In this document: positions 1 to 7,340 of the stretch, one piece after another
How positions within the stretch are numbered: position 1 is the stretch's first letter
Layout: each line of letters begins with the position of its first letter
Source: Cyanobacteria bacterium RYN_339
GTDB taxonomy: Bacteria; Cyanobacteriota; Sericytochromatia; S15B-MN24; JAQBPE01
Direction of reading: 5' to 3'
DNA: 62,617 bases
NCBI GenBank assembly: GCA_028287685.1
Contig: JAQBPE010000239.1
Span: 1 to 62,617, forward strand
Program-made: the position numbers and the translations under genes
The notes under the pieces: model-generated
What the model was told of the DNA's origin: nothing
The model's input: the letters and a program-made list of their open reading frames with translations, nothing else
Database searches by the model: none

Positions 1-4
1 CCGC

Positions 5-28
5 AGGGCGCCGGGACACCGGCGCCCT
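5..28. terminator. Perfect hairpin, probable bidirectional terminator
   Basis: A perfect 10-bp stem (5-14 with 19-28) closes a 4-base loop. It lies 5 bases beyond the stop of the leftward gene starting at 237. A short T stretch follows on the plus strand only, so it may mainly end a rightward transcript entering from outside the window. Confidence 0.55.
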
Positions 29-33
29 TTGCG

Positions 34-237
34 TTAGGTCCCCCAGAGCGCCGCTTTCAGGCGCTCGAGGCCGCGCTGGCTGTGGACGAGGATGTCCACC
101 TTGCCCAGCTCGTGCAAGCTTTCCAAAGCCGTCAGCTCCGCCAGCAGCTCCTTCACGCGGGCCACGCTGTACCGGCCTTCCGGGTAACGGTGGCAGGAAT
201 ACGCTACGCCGTCGAGCAAGACCTGGCCGATGATCAT
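34..237 (-). CDS. Small conserved-looking protein coupled to STAS gene (67 aa)
   Basis: I do not recognise this 67-aa protein. It begins MIIGQVLLDG and has a central Leu/Glu-rich amphipathic stretch (about residues 28-46) that looks helical. It has no signal peptide or membrane segment. The start is fixed by a 4-base ATGA overlap with the stop of the STAS gene upstream, which implies translational coupling and a related role. A longer reading of the same frame exists, but its N-terminal 100 residues are Arg/Gly-rich and lie antisense to nothing recognisable, overlapping the STAS gene in another frame; I reject it. The protein may act with the STAS protein. Existence is well supported by the coupling; function is unknown. 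Confidence 0.6.
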   Translation of the reverse strand: MIIGQVLLDGVAYSCHRYPEGRYSVARVKELLAELTALESLHELGKVDILVHSQRGLERLKAALWGT

Positions 238-593
238 GCCGTGACCCCCAGCCAGCGGACCGGCGTCGCCGCGTCCACGCCCATGCGCGCGATCAGGTTG
301 CGGCAGGGACCGCCCTTCGCGGAGATGCTCAGACGCGCCTCGCCGGCGCGCAGCGCCACCACGCCCAGGACCAGCGCTTCGGCCGCATCCTGGTCGATCG
401 CCTTCACGCCTTCGAGGTCGAGCGTGAGGAACAGGCCCGGCCAACTGGCCAACAGCCGCCTGAGCGCCTGTTCGACGGCCCGGCAGCCCATCGCGTCGAG
501 GTCGCCGCCCGCCGCCAACACCACGCCCGTCGGGGTAACCCACTCCGCCAACGTGACGGCCCGACGCACATGACCCTGGCTGGCTACCGGCAT
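234..593 (-). CDS. STAS-domain protein, anti-sigma-antagonist-like, without the usual Ser
   Basis: The 119-aa protein has the size and hydrophobic pattern of a single STAS domain. A strand-rich start is followed by a segment reading DLEGVKAIDQDAAEALV, where phosphorylatable antagonists such as SpoIIAA normally carry D-S-x-G. The serine is replaced (Asp-Gln-Asp-Ala), so regulation by a SpoIIAB/RsbW-type kinase at that site is unlikely. A GGAGGG Shine-Dalgarno sequence lies 8 bases before the ATG. The gene overlaps the downstream 67-aa gene by ATGA. The family call is made from pattern and length, not from a search. It could be a constitutively active antagonist or a STAS scaffold. Confidence 0.6.
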   Translation of the reverse strand: MPVASQGHVRRAVTLAEWVTPTGVVLAAGGDLDAMGCRAVEQALRRLLASWPGLFLTLDLEGVKAIDQDAAEALVLGVVALRAGEARLSISAKGGPCRNLIARMGVDAATPVRWLGVTA

Positions 594-755
594 CTACACC
601 CTCCGTCGTCGCTGACGCACCTTTTATAGCACAGCGCGTGGCGCCTGCGCAACAGAAATTTACATTGTAACATTGCCGTCATATGGACTTAAAACTAAGT
701 TGCCGTGCCAACTTCGACGTCGACACGGCATGTGGGTGTTGTTTCGTCCCGATGT

Positions 756-1460
756 CTAAACGCGAGGCCGCGCGCCTGCTTGCTCTTCCAGGTAGCGCGG
801 CAGAACATAATCCACAAAAATGCGCGCCAGCTCGGGATCGAAGGCGACGCCGGCCAGCCGGTTGATCTCCGCGATCACCTCGTCGCCGCCGAAGCCCGGG
901 CGGTAAGGCCGCGGCTGCAGCATGGCCTCCGCGGTGTCCGCGAGGCGCAGGATGCGCGCCGGTAGCGGGATTTGGCTGCCGGCCAGGCCGTCGGGGTAGC
1001 CCAGGCCGTCCCAGCGCTCGTGGTGCCAGCGCACCCACTGGCCCACGCCAGGGTCTGCGGCGGCTTCTCCCGCGCGCGCCGCGCCGTCGGCCGGATGGTC
1101 CCATATCTGGAACAGCTCCGCCTGGGTGAGGAAGCCGGGGCGGGCCACCAGGGCCGGCGGCACGTCGACCATGCCGAGATCGTGCAGCAGGCAGGCCTGC
1201 TCCAACCGCGGCCGCAACGCTTCCGGCAGGGCGATCGCCTCCGCCAGGCGCGCCGCCAGGTCCGCCACGCGCCGCGCATGGCCGGGGGGATACAGCTCGG
1301 CGGCGTCGGCCGCCAGCACCCACTGCGCCACGGAGCGGCGCGGCGCCACCACTTGGGGCGCCTGGCGCTTGGGGATCGGGAGGTAGAAGTAGAGCGCCGC
1401 GCCGATCCCCAGGAACAAGAAGGAGAACCCCAGCAAATGCAGCAGGTCGCTTGCGTTCAC
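756..1460 (-). CDS. Membrane-anchored HD-GYP domain protein
   Basis: The 234-aa protein has one N-terminal membrane segment (about residues 8-28) and then an HD-GYP domain. HD-GYP proteins hydrolyse cyclic di-GMP. Visible motifs are the metal-binding HD in LLHDLGMVDVP, the HHERWDGLGYPDGL block containing the GYP signature, and an ARILRLADT segment. The start is GTG, with AGGAG 8 bases upstream; a Lys-Arg stretch follows the anchor, so the catalytic part should face the cytoplasm. No sensory domain is present. It lies downstream of hppA on the same strand, separated by a hairpin, and near a GGDEF protein that could make its substrate. The terminal HD-GYP part is on the short side, so activity is likely but unproven. 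Confidence 0.85.
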   Translation of the reverse strand: MNASDLLHLLGFSFLFLGIGAALYFYLPIPKRQAPQVVAPRRSVAQWVLAADAAELYPPGHARRVADLAARLAEAIALPEALRPRLEQACLLHDLGMVDVPPALVARPGFLTQAELFQIWDHPADGAARAGEAAADPGVGQWVRWHHERWDGLGYPDGLAGSQIPLPARILRLADTAEAMLQPRPYRPGFGGDEVIAEINRLAGVAFDPELARIFVDYVLPRYLEEQAGARPRV

Positions 1461-1482
1461 TGGGGTTCTCCTATGAGAGTTA

Positions 1483-1502
1483 CCGGGGGCTTGCGCCCCC
1501 GG
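1483..1502 (-). terminator. Hairpin downstream of hppA
   Basis: A perfect 8-bp G/C stem (1483-1490 with 1495-1502) with loop TTGC follows the hppA stop by 6 bases and precedes the HD-GYP start. There is no T-run on the minus strand, so it may attenuate rather than fully terminate. Confidence 0.45.
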
Positions 1503-1508
1503 TGGGCG

Positions 1509-3905
1509 CTACGGGGTGGCGCTCGCCTTGGGGGCGGCCGAAGCCGCCGCCGACGAAGCCGCCGCCGAAGGAGCCGACGAGGGAGCAGCCGACGCAGGCG
1601 CGGTGGAGGCGCCGGGCATCGGGATGCCCACCGGCTTGTTGCCCGCGGGGGTCGCGGACGTCGCCGAGGTAGGCATCGCGCTCGCCGCCATGCCGGCCGC
1701 CTGGCTCGGCGTGACGCTGGGCGCGTTGCCGCCCGGGTTGCCCGTGGAATCCGGCGTCGGGATGGTGGAGGCCATCACGTTGGGGGCCGCACCGTGCGAG
1801 CTCGCCGGGGTGGTCGCCCGCACGTCCGGGTGCAAGGCCATCATGCTGGGAACCAGCAGCAGCGCCACGATGTTCAAGATCTTGATCATCGGGTTCAGCG
1901 CCGGGCCGGCGGTGTCCTTGAACGGGTCACCAACGGTGTCGCCGACGACGGCGGCCGCGTGGGTGGGGGTGCCCTTCTGGCCGGAGATCTCGATCAGCTT
2001 CTTGGCGTTGTCCCACGCCGCGCCGCCAACCGTCATCATCAGCGCGAGGCACAGACCGGTGACGATGACGCCCACCAGCATGCCGCCCAGGACCAGGGGC
2101 CCGAGGATCAAGCCGACGGCGACCGGGATCACGACGGCGAGCACGCCGGGCAGGATCATCTCCTTGAGCGCGGCCTGGGTCACGATCGCGACGCAGGTGC
2201 CGTACTCCGGCTTGTTCCGGCCTTCGAGGATGCCCAGGTCGCGGAACTGGCGACGGACTTCCGTGATGACCGACTGAGCCGCCTTGGACACGGCGGTCAT
2301 GAAGATGGCGGAGAAGTAGAACGGCAGCACGCCGCCGAGCAGCAGGCCGGCCAGGACCGACGGGTCGCTCAGGTCGAACTGCATGAACTCCGGGGGAACG
2401 GCCGACGCGGCGATCTTGCCGGCGTGCTGCGCGGCAAGGAAGGCCTCGACCTGCACCTTGTGCACGTCCTGGGTGTAGGAAGCGAACAGGGCCAGGGCGG
2501 CCAGACCGGCCGAGCCGATGGCGTAGCCCTTGGTGACGGCCTTGGTGGTGTTGCCGACCGCGTCCAACGCGTCGGTGATGGTGCGGATCTCGTGGGGCAG
2601 GTTGCTCATCTCGGCGATGCCGCCCGCGTTATCCGTGATGGGGCCGAAGGAGTCGATGGCAACGACCATGCCGGCCGTGGAGAGCATCGAGACGGCCGCG
2701 ATGGCGACCGCGTACAGGCCTTCGTTGTAGTGGCCGCTGAAGCCGCCCGCCATGGCGAACGACAGGATGATCGCGCCCACGATCACGATGACCGGGGCCA
2801 GGGTGGACTCCATGCCCACCGCCAGGCCGGCGATGATGTTGGTGGCGGCGCCCGTCTCGGAAGCCTTGGCGACTTCCTGGACCGGCTTGAACTCGGTGGC
2901 GGTGTAGTACTCCGTGATCCAGGTGATCAGGCCCATGACGGCCAGGCCGATGACGGCGGCGGAGCCGTACTGCCACGGGTTGGCCGGGAACAGCACGTAG
3001 GTCAGCCACACGAAGAAGACGAAGGCGACCACGGCGGTCACGATCGTGCCCCTGTAGAGCGCGGCCATGATCTTGCCGTCGGCGCCCAGCTTGACGCTCA
3101 GCGTGCCGATGATCGAGGCGATCAGGGCGATGCCGCCCAGACCGATCGGGTAGATCACGTAGGTGGGCTGGCCCGCGAAGAACAGGTGGCCCAGCAGCAT
3201 GGCCGCGATCAGGGTTACGACGTAGGTCTCGAACAGGTCGGCACCCATGCCGGCGCAGTCGCCGACGTTGTCGCCGACGTTGTCCGCGATGACGGCAGGG
3301 TTGCGCGGGTCATCCTCGGGGATGCCGGCTTCGACCTTACCCACCAAGTCGGCGCCGACGTCGGCGGCCTTGGTGAAGATGCCGCCGCCCACGCGGGCGA
3401 ACAGCGAGATCAAGGAGGCGCCGAAGCCCATGCCGACAATCGCGTTGACGTCGCGGGTGGCAGCGTAGAAGGCGGAAACGCCCAACAGGCCCAAGCCGGC
3501 CACGGCCAGGCCGGTGACCGCGCCGCCCTTGAAGGCAACGTCCAGCGCGGCGGACAGGCCCTTCTCGGCGGCGGCGGCGGTACGGACGTTGGCACGAACG
3601 GAGATGTTCATGCCGACGTAACCGGCGGCGGCGGAGAAGAACGCGCCGATGGCGAAGCCAATGGCGGACATCATGCCCAGGCCGAACACCAGGACGATGA
3701 AGACGATGACGCCGACAATGGCGACGTACGTGTACTGCTTGTTCAGGTAGGCGCTGGCGCCTTCCTGGATGGCGGCGGCGATCTCGCGCATCGAGTCGTT
3801 GCCGTCCGGCAGCTTCAAGATGCCGAGCGCCAGCGTTCCGGCGAAGATCAGTGTGATGATAGCCGCCACCGGGCTAAGCATCACGATCAAGTCAATGATG
3901 GGCAT
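1509..3905 (-). CDS. hppA: Membrane-bound proton-translocating pyrophosphatase with a long C-terminal tail
   Basis: This pump hydrolyses pyrophosphate and translocates H+ across the cytoplasmic membrane. The protein has the many hydrophobic helices of the family and its signatures: the [23 protein letters not shown] substrate loop, [19 protein letters not shown], and the C-terminal [19 protein letters not shown] block. Lys455 and Thr458 ([10 protein letters not shown]) are the residues known in K+-independent H+-PPases; K+-dependent enzymes have Ala at the Lys position. Unusually, about 101 residues (698-798) follow the last helix, made almost only of Ala, Ser, Pro, Thr and Gly. Family topology places the C terminus on the outer face. 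The start has an AAGGAGTAGGA ribosome site. It is monocistronic or weakly linked to the HD-GYP gene. Confidence 0.96.
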   Translation of the reverse strand: MPIIDLIVMLSPVAAIITLIFAGTLALGILKLPDGNDSMREIAAAIQEGASAYLNKQYTYVAIVGVIVFIVLVFGLGMMSAIGFAIGAFFSAAAGYVGMNISVRANVRTAAAAEKGLSAALDVAFKGGAVTGLAVAGLGLLGVSAFYAATRDVNAIVGMGFGASLISLFARVGGGIFTKAADVGADLVGKVEAGIPEDDPRNPAVIADNVGDNVGDCAGMGADLFETYVVTLIAAMLLGHLFFAGQPTYVIYPIGLGGIALIASIIGTLSVKLGADGKIMAALYRGTIVTAVVAFVFFVWLTYVLFPANPWQYGSAAVIGLAVMGLITWITEYYTATEFKPVQEVAKASETGAATNIIAGLAVGMESTLAPVIVIVGAIILSFAMAGGFSGHYNEGLYAVAIAAVSMLSTAGMVVAIDSFGPITDNAGGIAEMSNLPHEIRTITDALDAVGNTTKAVTKGYAIGSAGLAALALFASYTQDVHKVQVEAFLAAQHAGKIAASAVPPEFMQFDLSDPSVLAGLLLGGVLPFYFSAIFMTAVSKAAQSVITEVRRQFRDLGILEGRNKPEYGTCVAIVTQAALKEMILPGVLAVVIPVAVGLILGPLVLGGMLVGVIVTGLCLALMMTVGGAAWDNAKKLIEISGQKGTPTHAAAVVGDTVGDPFKDTAGPALNPMIKILNIVALLLVPSMMALHPDVRATTPASSHGAAPNVMASTIPTPDSTGNPGGNAPSVTPSQAAGMAASAMPTSATSATPAGNKPVGIPMPGASTAPASAAPSSAPSAAASSAAASAAPKASATP

Positions 3906-4008
3906 GGGTTTGTGGTCCTACTCCTTGCGACTGCGAAAACGTAAGATGCGACATGTAGTGCGTCGATTAAACGCCTACTTTACCCTAATTTAATAAACCT
4001 GGCAAACA

Positions 4009-4168
4009 GACCCAGGCTGGGGCGGTCCGGCCGCGCGTCACTTGTCCAGTGGCCCGGCTGCGGCGTCACTCATCACTCACATACCTTCCAGGTATGCTCG
4101 CTCTTCGTTCCTTGCATCCGGGCCCCTGGCCTGCGCGACGCACTGGCCAGCCCACCCCAGCCCGGGTC
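4009..4168. repeat. Long imperfect inverted repeat with apical mini-hairpin
   Basis: The arms (about 4009-4060 and 4112-4168) can pair over roughly 55 positions, with about three quarters Watson-Crick by hand alignment. The best blocks are GACCC, GGCTGGGG, GGCC, GCGTC, CCAG and GGCCCGG. The apex holds a second perfect 6-bp hairpin (4081-4086 with 4090-4095). The 3' arm reaches the stop codon of the GGDEF gene. It lies between that gene and hppA, both leftward, so in RNA it would be a 3' end structure of the operon or an hppA leader. No T-run is evident. It could be an elaborate terminator, a repeat element or a structured RNA. Confidence 0.6.
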
Positions 4169-5717
4169 ACGCGACGGGGCTGTCTTCCCACATGGTTGAT
4201 CGGTTACGACCCGCTTGTTTAGACCGGTAAAGCGCCTTGTCAGCGGCTTCCAGCAGGCTGTCTTCGTCGCCGGCGTGCACTGGCCAAGTGGCGACGCCGA
4301 CGCTCACGGTGACGTGCAAGATCTCGCCATGTGGACCGGCCAGGACGGCGCCCTCGATCGCCTCGCGCACGCGCTCCGCCATGATCCAGGCGCCGTCGGC
4401 GTCGGTTTCCGGCATCAAGACCAGCAATTCCTCGCCGCCGAAGCGGGCGGGGATGTCCAGGTCCTCGCGGATGCTGGCCTTGATCGTGCGGGCCACCAGC
4501 TTGAGCACCTCGTCGCCGGTGGCGTGGCCGAAGCTGTCGTTGAACTTCTTGAAGTGATCGATGTCCATCAGCATCAGCGACACCTTGGTGTCGTAGCGCG
4601 CCGCGCGGCGCAGCTCCTCCGTCAGGCGCTGCTCGAAGTGCCGGCGGATGAACAGCTTCGTGAGCCCGTCGACCGTGGCGAGCTCGTAGAGCCGCGCGTT
4701 CTCGATCGCGGTTGCGGCCTGGCTGGCCAAGTTCACCAGCAGCGGCACGTCTTCCTGGGCGAAGGCCGCCACGCCGGCCCGATCTTCCTTATCGAACACG
4801 GCCAGCACGCCGAAGACGCGGTCCTGGTAGGCCACGGGCACGGCGATGCAGCTGCTCGCGTCCAGGTCGGTCGGGATCCCGCCTTCCACCAGCAGCGGCG
4901 TCCCCTCCGTCAGGACGCTGCCCAGCCAGCCCTCGCGGGCGCCCCACATGGGCGCGCTCGGGGACTCGGCGAAGCCGAAGGACGCCGCGGGGTCCAGGCG
5001 GTTGCCGCCCTCGCTCAGCGTCAACAACATGCCCTTGCGCGCATCCAGCAGCTCGATCGCCCGGACGATCACCTCGCGCGTGATCTTGGTGCGATCCAGC
5101 GTGGAGCTGATGTCCCGGCTGATGTCGTAAAGCTGCTCGAGCTGCCTGACCTTCAGGCCCAGCTGCATGTTGGCGGTCTTGAGGTCCACGTTGAGGCTGA
5201 AGTTGTGCAACGCGACGGCGAACTGGCGCCCGATCAGGATCAGGATGTCGAGCTCCGTCTGGGTCAGCGGCTCCTTCGAGAGCTTCTCGCCCAGCATCAA
5301 CAGCCCCAGGAAGTGCCGGTTCACGGCCAGCGGCAGCCAGATCGCATGCGGCAGGCCCGTCAGGGCCTCGGCGTTGGCCGTGAGGAACTCCTGCAAGGCG
5401 GCGTGGGGCTCGTCCCACTCCGCGATCGGGAAGCCGCCCTCCGCCAGGAAGTAACGCCGTGCCTCCGTGGGCACGGCCAATGGCCCGGGCTGGCGCTCCT
5501 CCACCGTGCCTTCCGCCACCAGCTCGAGCACCTGGTCCTCCGGCCGGTAGAGGAAGAGCGCGCCCTTGCCGATGCCGAACGCGCCCTTGGCCATGCGCAT
5601 GATCGCGCGGATGCTGGAGGTGGGGTTGGGGTTGGTGGTCATCTGCTCGGCCATCTCGCCGAGGGCGGAGAGGATGTAGAGCAGGCGCTCGAGGGTCTGG
5701 TCCGGTCCGGGTTCCAT
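4167..5717 (-). CDS. GAF-GAF-GGDEF protein, putative diguanylate cyclase
   Basis: The 516-aa cytosolic protein has two N-terminal GAF-like domains (about 20-185 and 195-340), a helical connector (SQAATAIENARLYELATVDG) and a C-terminal GGDEF domain. The active site reads GGEEL, which is an acceptable GG(D/E)E(F/L) site, so synthesis of cyclic di-GMP from two GTP is likely. The inhibitory RxxD site is degenerate: the position expected to be Arg is Glu (EDLD before IPARFGGEE). The ATG chosen lies 4 bases after the STAS stop; an in-frame TTG at 5729 overlapping that stop is an alternative. It is the last gene of a leftward set with STAS and anti-sigma kinase genes, suggesting output of a partner switch into cyclic di-GMP. 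Confidence 0.88.
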   Translation of the reverse strand: MEPGPDQTLERLLYILSALGEMAEQMTTNPNPTSSIRAIMRMAKGAFGIGKGALFLYRPEDQVLELVAEGTVEERQPGPLAVPTEARRYFLAEGGFPIAEWDEPHAALQEFLTANAEALTGLPHAIWLPLAVNRHFLGLLMLGEKLSKEPLTQTELDILILIGRQFAVALHNFSLNVDLKTANMQLGLKVRQLEQLYDISRDISSTLDRTKITREVIVRAIELLDARKGMLLTLSEGGNRLDPAASFGFAESPSAPMWGAREGWLGSVLTEGTPLLVEGGIPTDLDASSCIAVPVAYQDRVFGVLAVFDKEDRAGVAAFAQEDVPLLVNLASQAATAIENARLYELATVDGLTKLFIRRHFEQRLTEELRRAARYDTKVSLMLMDIDHFKKFNDSFGHATGDEVLKLVARTIKASIREDLDIPARFGGEELLVLMPETDADGAWIMAERVREAIEGAVLAGPHGEILHVTVSVGVATWPVHAGDEDSLLEAADKALYRSKQAGRNRSTMWEDSPVA

Positions 5718-5721
5718 CGCG

Positions 5722-6078
5722 CTATTCAAGCACGCCGCGGACGGCCTCTTGTTCGTTGTCGTAGATCAACGCGTACTGCGCCAGGCCCATGATCGTGAAG
5801 GTCTTGGCGATGGTCTTGGTCAGGTTGCAGAAGGCCAGCGTGCCATCGATCTCCTGCATCTTCTCGATCACCTCGATCAGGATCGAGATGCCGATGGAGT
5901 TGATCACCGTGCTCTTCGCCATGTTGATCACGATCCGGCGGAAGCCCTCGGCCAGCAGCGTGTTGGCTTCCTCGCCGATGCGCTCGCCGGCGAGGTTGTT
6001 GATGTAGCCGTCGGTGTGGATGACGGCGAAGCGGCCCTGGGCGTCACGCTGGGTGGTGATCACGAACTGGTTGATCAT
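5722..6078 (-). CDS. STAS-domain anti-sigma factor antagonist
   Basis: The 118-aa protein is a single STAS domain of the SpoIIAA/RsbV type. Strands and helix follow the family order, and the phosphorylation loop reads VINSIGISILIEVIEKM with a serine at the canonical site (Asn replaces the usual preceding Asp). An RsbW-like kinase is encoded immediately upstream (2-base gap), so reversible phosphorylation of this serine by that kinase is the obvious model. GGAG lies 7 bases before the ATG, in the end of the kinase gene. Sigma or other target factors are not in the window. Confidence 0.88.
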   Translation of the reverse strand: MINQFVITTQRDAQGRFAVIHTDGYINNLAGERIGEEANTLLAEGFRRIVINMAKSTVINSIGISILIEVIEKMQEIDGTLAFCNLTKTIAKTFTIMGLAQYALIYDNEQEAVRGVLE

Positions 6079-6080
6079 GG

Positions 6081-6503
6081 CTAGCTCCGCTTCTTCGACA
6101 TGCTGATCTGGGTGCCGGTCGGGCCGGTGGTGATGGTCACGGAGTCCATCAGGCTCTCCATCATCATCAGGCCCCAGCCGCGCTTGTGGTCGCCGCCGAT
6201 CTTGGTCGTAAGCTCCGGCTTGGGGACGTCTTCCGGGGTGAAGCCCACCCCGAAATCCTGGATCACCACCAGCAGCTCTTCCGCGTTCATCACGAAGCGG
6301 ATGTAGACCTTGCCCTCGCCGCTTTTGCTGTGCTCGAAGGCGTTGATGCAGCCCTCCACCAGCGCGTGCTTGACCTCATCGATCTGGTCGTTGTTGAACT
6401 CCATGAAGCGCAGCACGGCCTCCGCGGTCTGGATGGCCGCCACCTCCATGTCGGGGATCATGGGGATCGTGAGGTTCACTTCCCGCGGGAAATCCGTGTG
6501 CAT
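6081..6503 (-). CDS. RsbW/SpoIIAB-type serine kinase anti-sigma factor
   Basis: The 140-aa protein has the HATPase_c fold of anti-sigma kinases: an N-box (HALVEGCINAFEHSKSGEG) and G1 box (IQDFGVGFTPED), then a glycine-rich lid with RGWGLMMMESLMD. Members bind ATP, phosphorylate a STAS antagonist and sequester a partner, usually a sigma factor. The shape and the adjacent STAS gene support this. The start has GGAGTGA 8 bases upstream, inside the end of the preceding secreted-protein gene. The set reads kinase, STAS, GGDEF without promoter-sized gaps, so it is likely one transcript also fed by the GH57 gene. Confidence 0.9.
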   Translation of the reverse strand: MHTDFPREVNLTIPMIPDMEVAAIQTAEAVLRFMEFNNDQIDEVKHALVEGCINAFEHSKSGEGKVYIRFVMNAEELLVVIQDFGVGFTPEDVPKPELTTKIGGDHKRGWGLMMMESLMDSVTITTGPTGTQISMSKKRS

Positions 6504-6509
6504 GCGTCT

Positions 6510-7340
6510 TCACTCCACCCGCATCAGCCGGGTGTAGATCTTTTGCCCCACGATCGACTCGTTGTTGCCGGCCTTCCAGTACTTGTTGATCACCAGCACG
6601 TGGGCGTAGGTGCCCGGCGTGTCCGGCCCGTGGAACTCGGCCTCGACGCCCTCGGTGGGCACGGGCTTGAACTGGAGCTGCTTGAAGACCTCTTCCGCGC
6701 CGGCCTTCTCGATCACGTTCTTGAGCGGCGCGGTGGTGTAGGCATACGCCACACCGAAGCCGGGGCGCTCGTCCTCGCCCACGAACAGGCGGAAGCGGTA
6801 CGGCTGCTTGGTGCCGCCCAGCGTGGGCAAGGTGGAGAAGCCGATCGCGCCGAAGTTCTGGCCGATGTCGATGTAGCTGTCATTCCAGGCCACGTCGAGC
6901 AGGCCGGTGGTCCAGCGTTCGCCCGCCCGCTTGTACAGCGCCGTGACCTGCCCGGTCTCGCGGTAGGTGGCGGCCAGCCCGGAGTTGTCGTAGTTGGTGG
7001 TGCTGCCGGAGAACTCCGTGACGGTGGTGGCCGCCGCCTCGTCCGGGGAGATCGTGTTCACGCGGATGCGCTCGTACTTCATCGAGAGGTTCTTGAACGA
7101 GTCGCGCAGCTCCTTGTTGATGTCCACCAGCCGGGCGCGGTCCACCCTCAGGCCGTTGTAGTCGAGCTGCGGCGCGAAGTCGTGCAGGTAGCCCTCGAAG
7201 TCGCCGGTATTGAAAGCCGCGAGGCTTTGGTCGAGGCTGGCCTTGAGGACCTGCTCGACGGTGGGCGCCTGGGCCCGAGCGGGCGCGGCCAGCAACACGG
7301 CTACCGCCACCAGCGGGACGAAGCGGAAGGGGGACATCAT
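6510..7340 (-). CDS. Secreted protein with NTF2/SnoaL-like N-terminal domain
   Basis: The 276-aa protein starts with a Sec signal peptide (MMSPFRFVPLVAVAVLLAAPARAQ, cleavage after ARA). The following ~130 residues resemble the NTF2/SnoaL cone fold: a long helix VEQVLKASLDQSLAAFNTGD, then strands ending with ALYKRAGERWTTGLLDV. The C-terminal ~120 residues I do not recognise. The ATG overlaps the stop of the GH57 gene (ATGA), implying coupling. No catalytic residues are obvious. It probably acts in the periplasm; why it is linked to a glucan-active family gene and a partner switch is not known. A longer reading into the GH57 gene is a frame artefact. Confidence 0.65.
   Translation of the reverse strand: MMSPFRFVPLVAVAVLLAAPARAQAPTVEQVLKASLDQSLAAFNTGDFEGYLHDFAPQLDYNGLRVDRARLVDINKELRDSFKNLSMKYERIRVNTISPDEAAATTVTEFSGSTTNYDNSGLAATYRETGQVTALYKRAGERWTTGLLDVAWNDSYIDIGQNFGAIGFSTLPTLGGTKQPYRFRLFVGEDERPGFGVAYAYTTAPLKNVIEKAGAEEVFKQLQFKPVPTEGVEAEFHGPDTPGTYAHVLVINKYWKAGNNESIVGQKIYTRLMRVE

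Noticed and set aside
34-543. 169-aa reading of the first leftward gene
   Set aside because: Only the last 67 codons are independent of the STAS gene; the earlier part overlaps it in another frame and has shadow composition.
972-3944. A 990-codon open frame on the plus strand
   Set aside because: Antisense to hppA and the HD-GYP gene; Asp/His/Gly-rich composition is typical of shadow frames.
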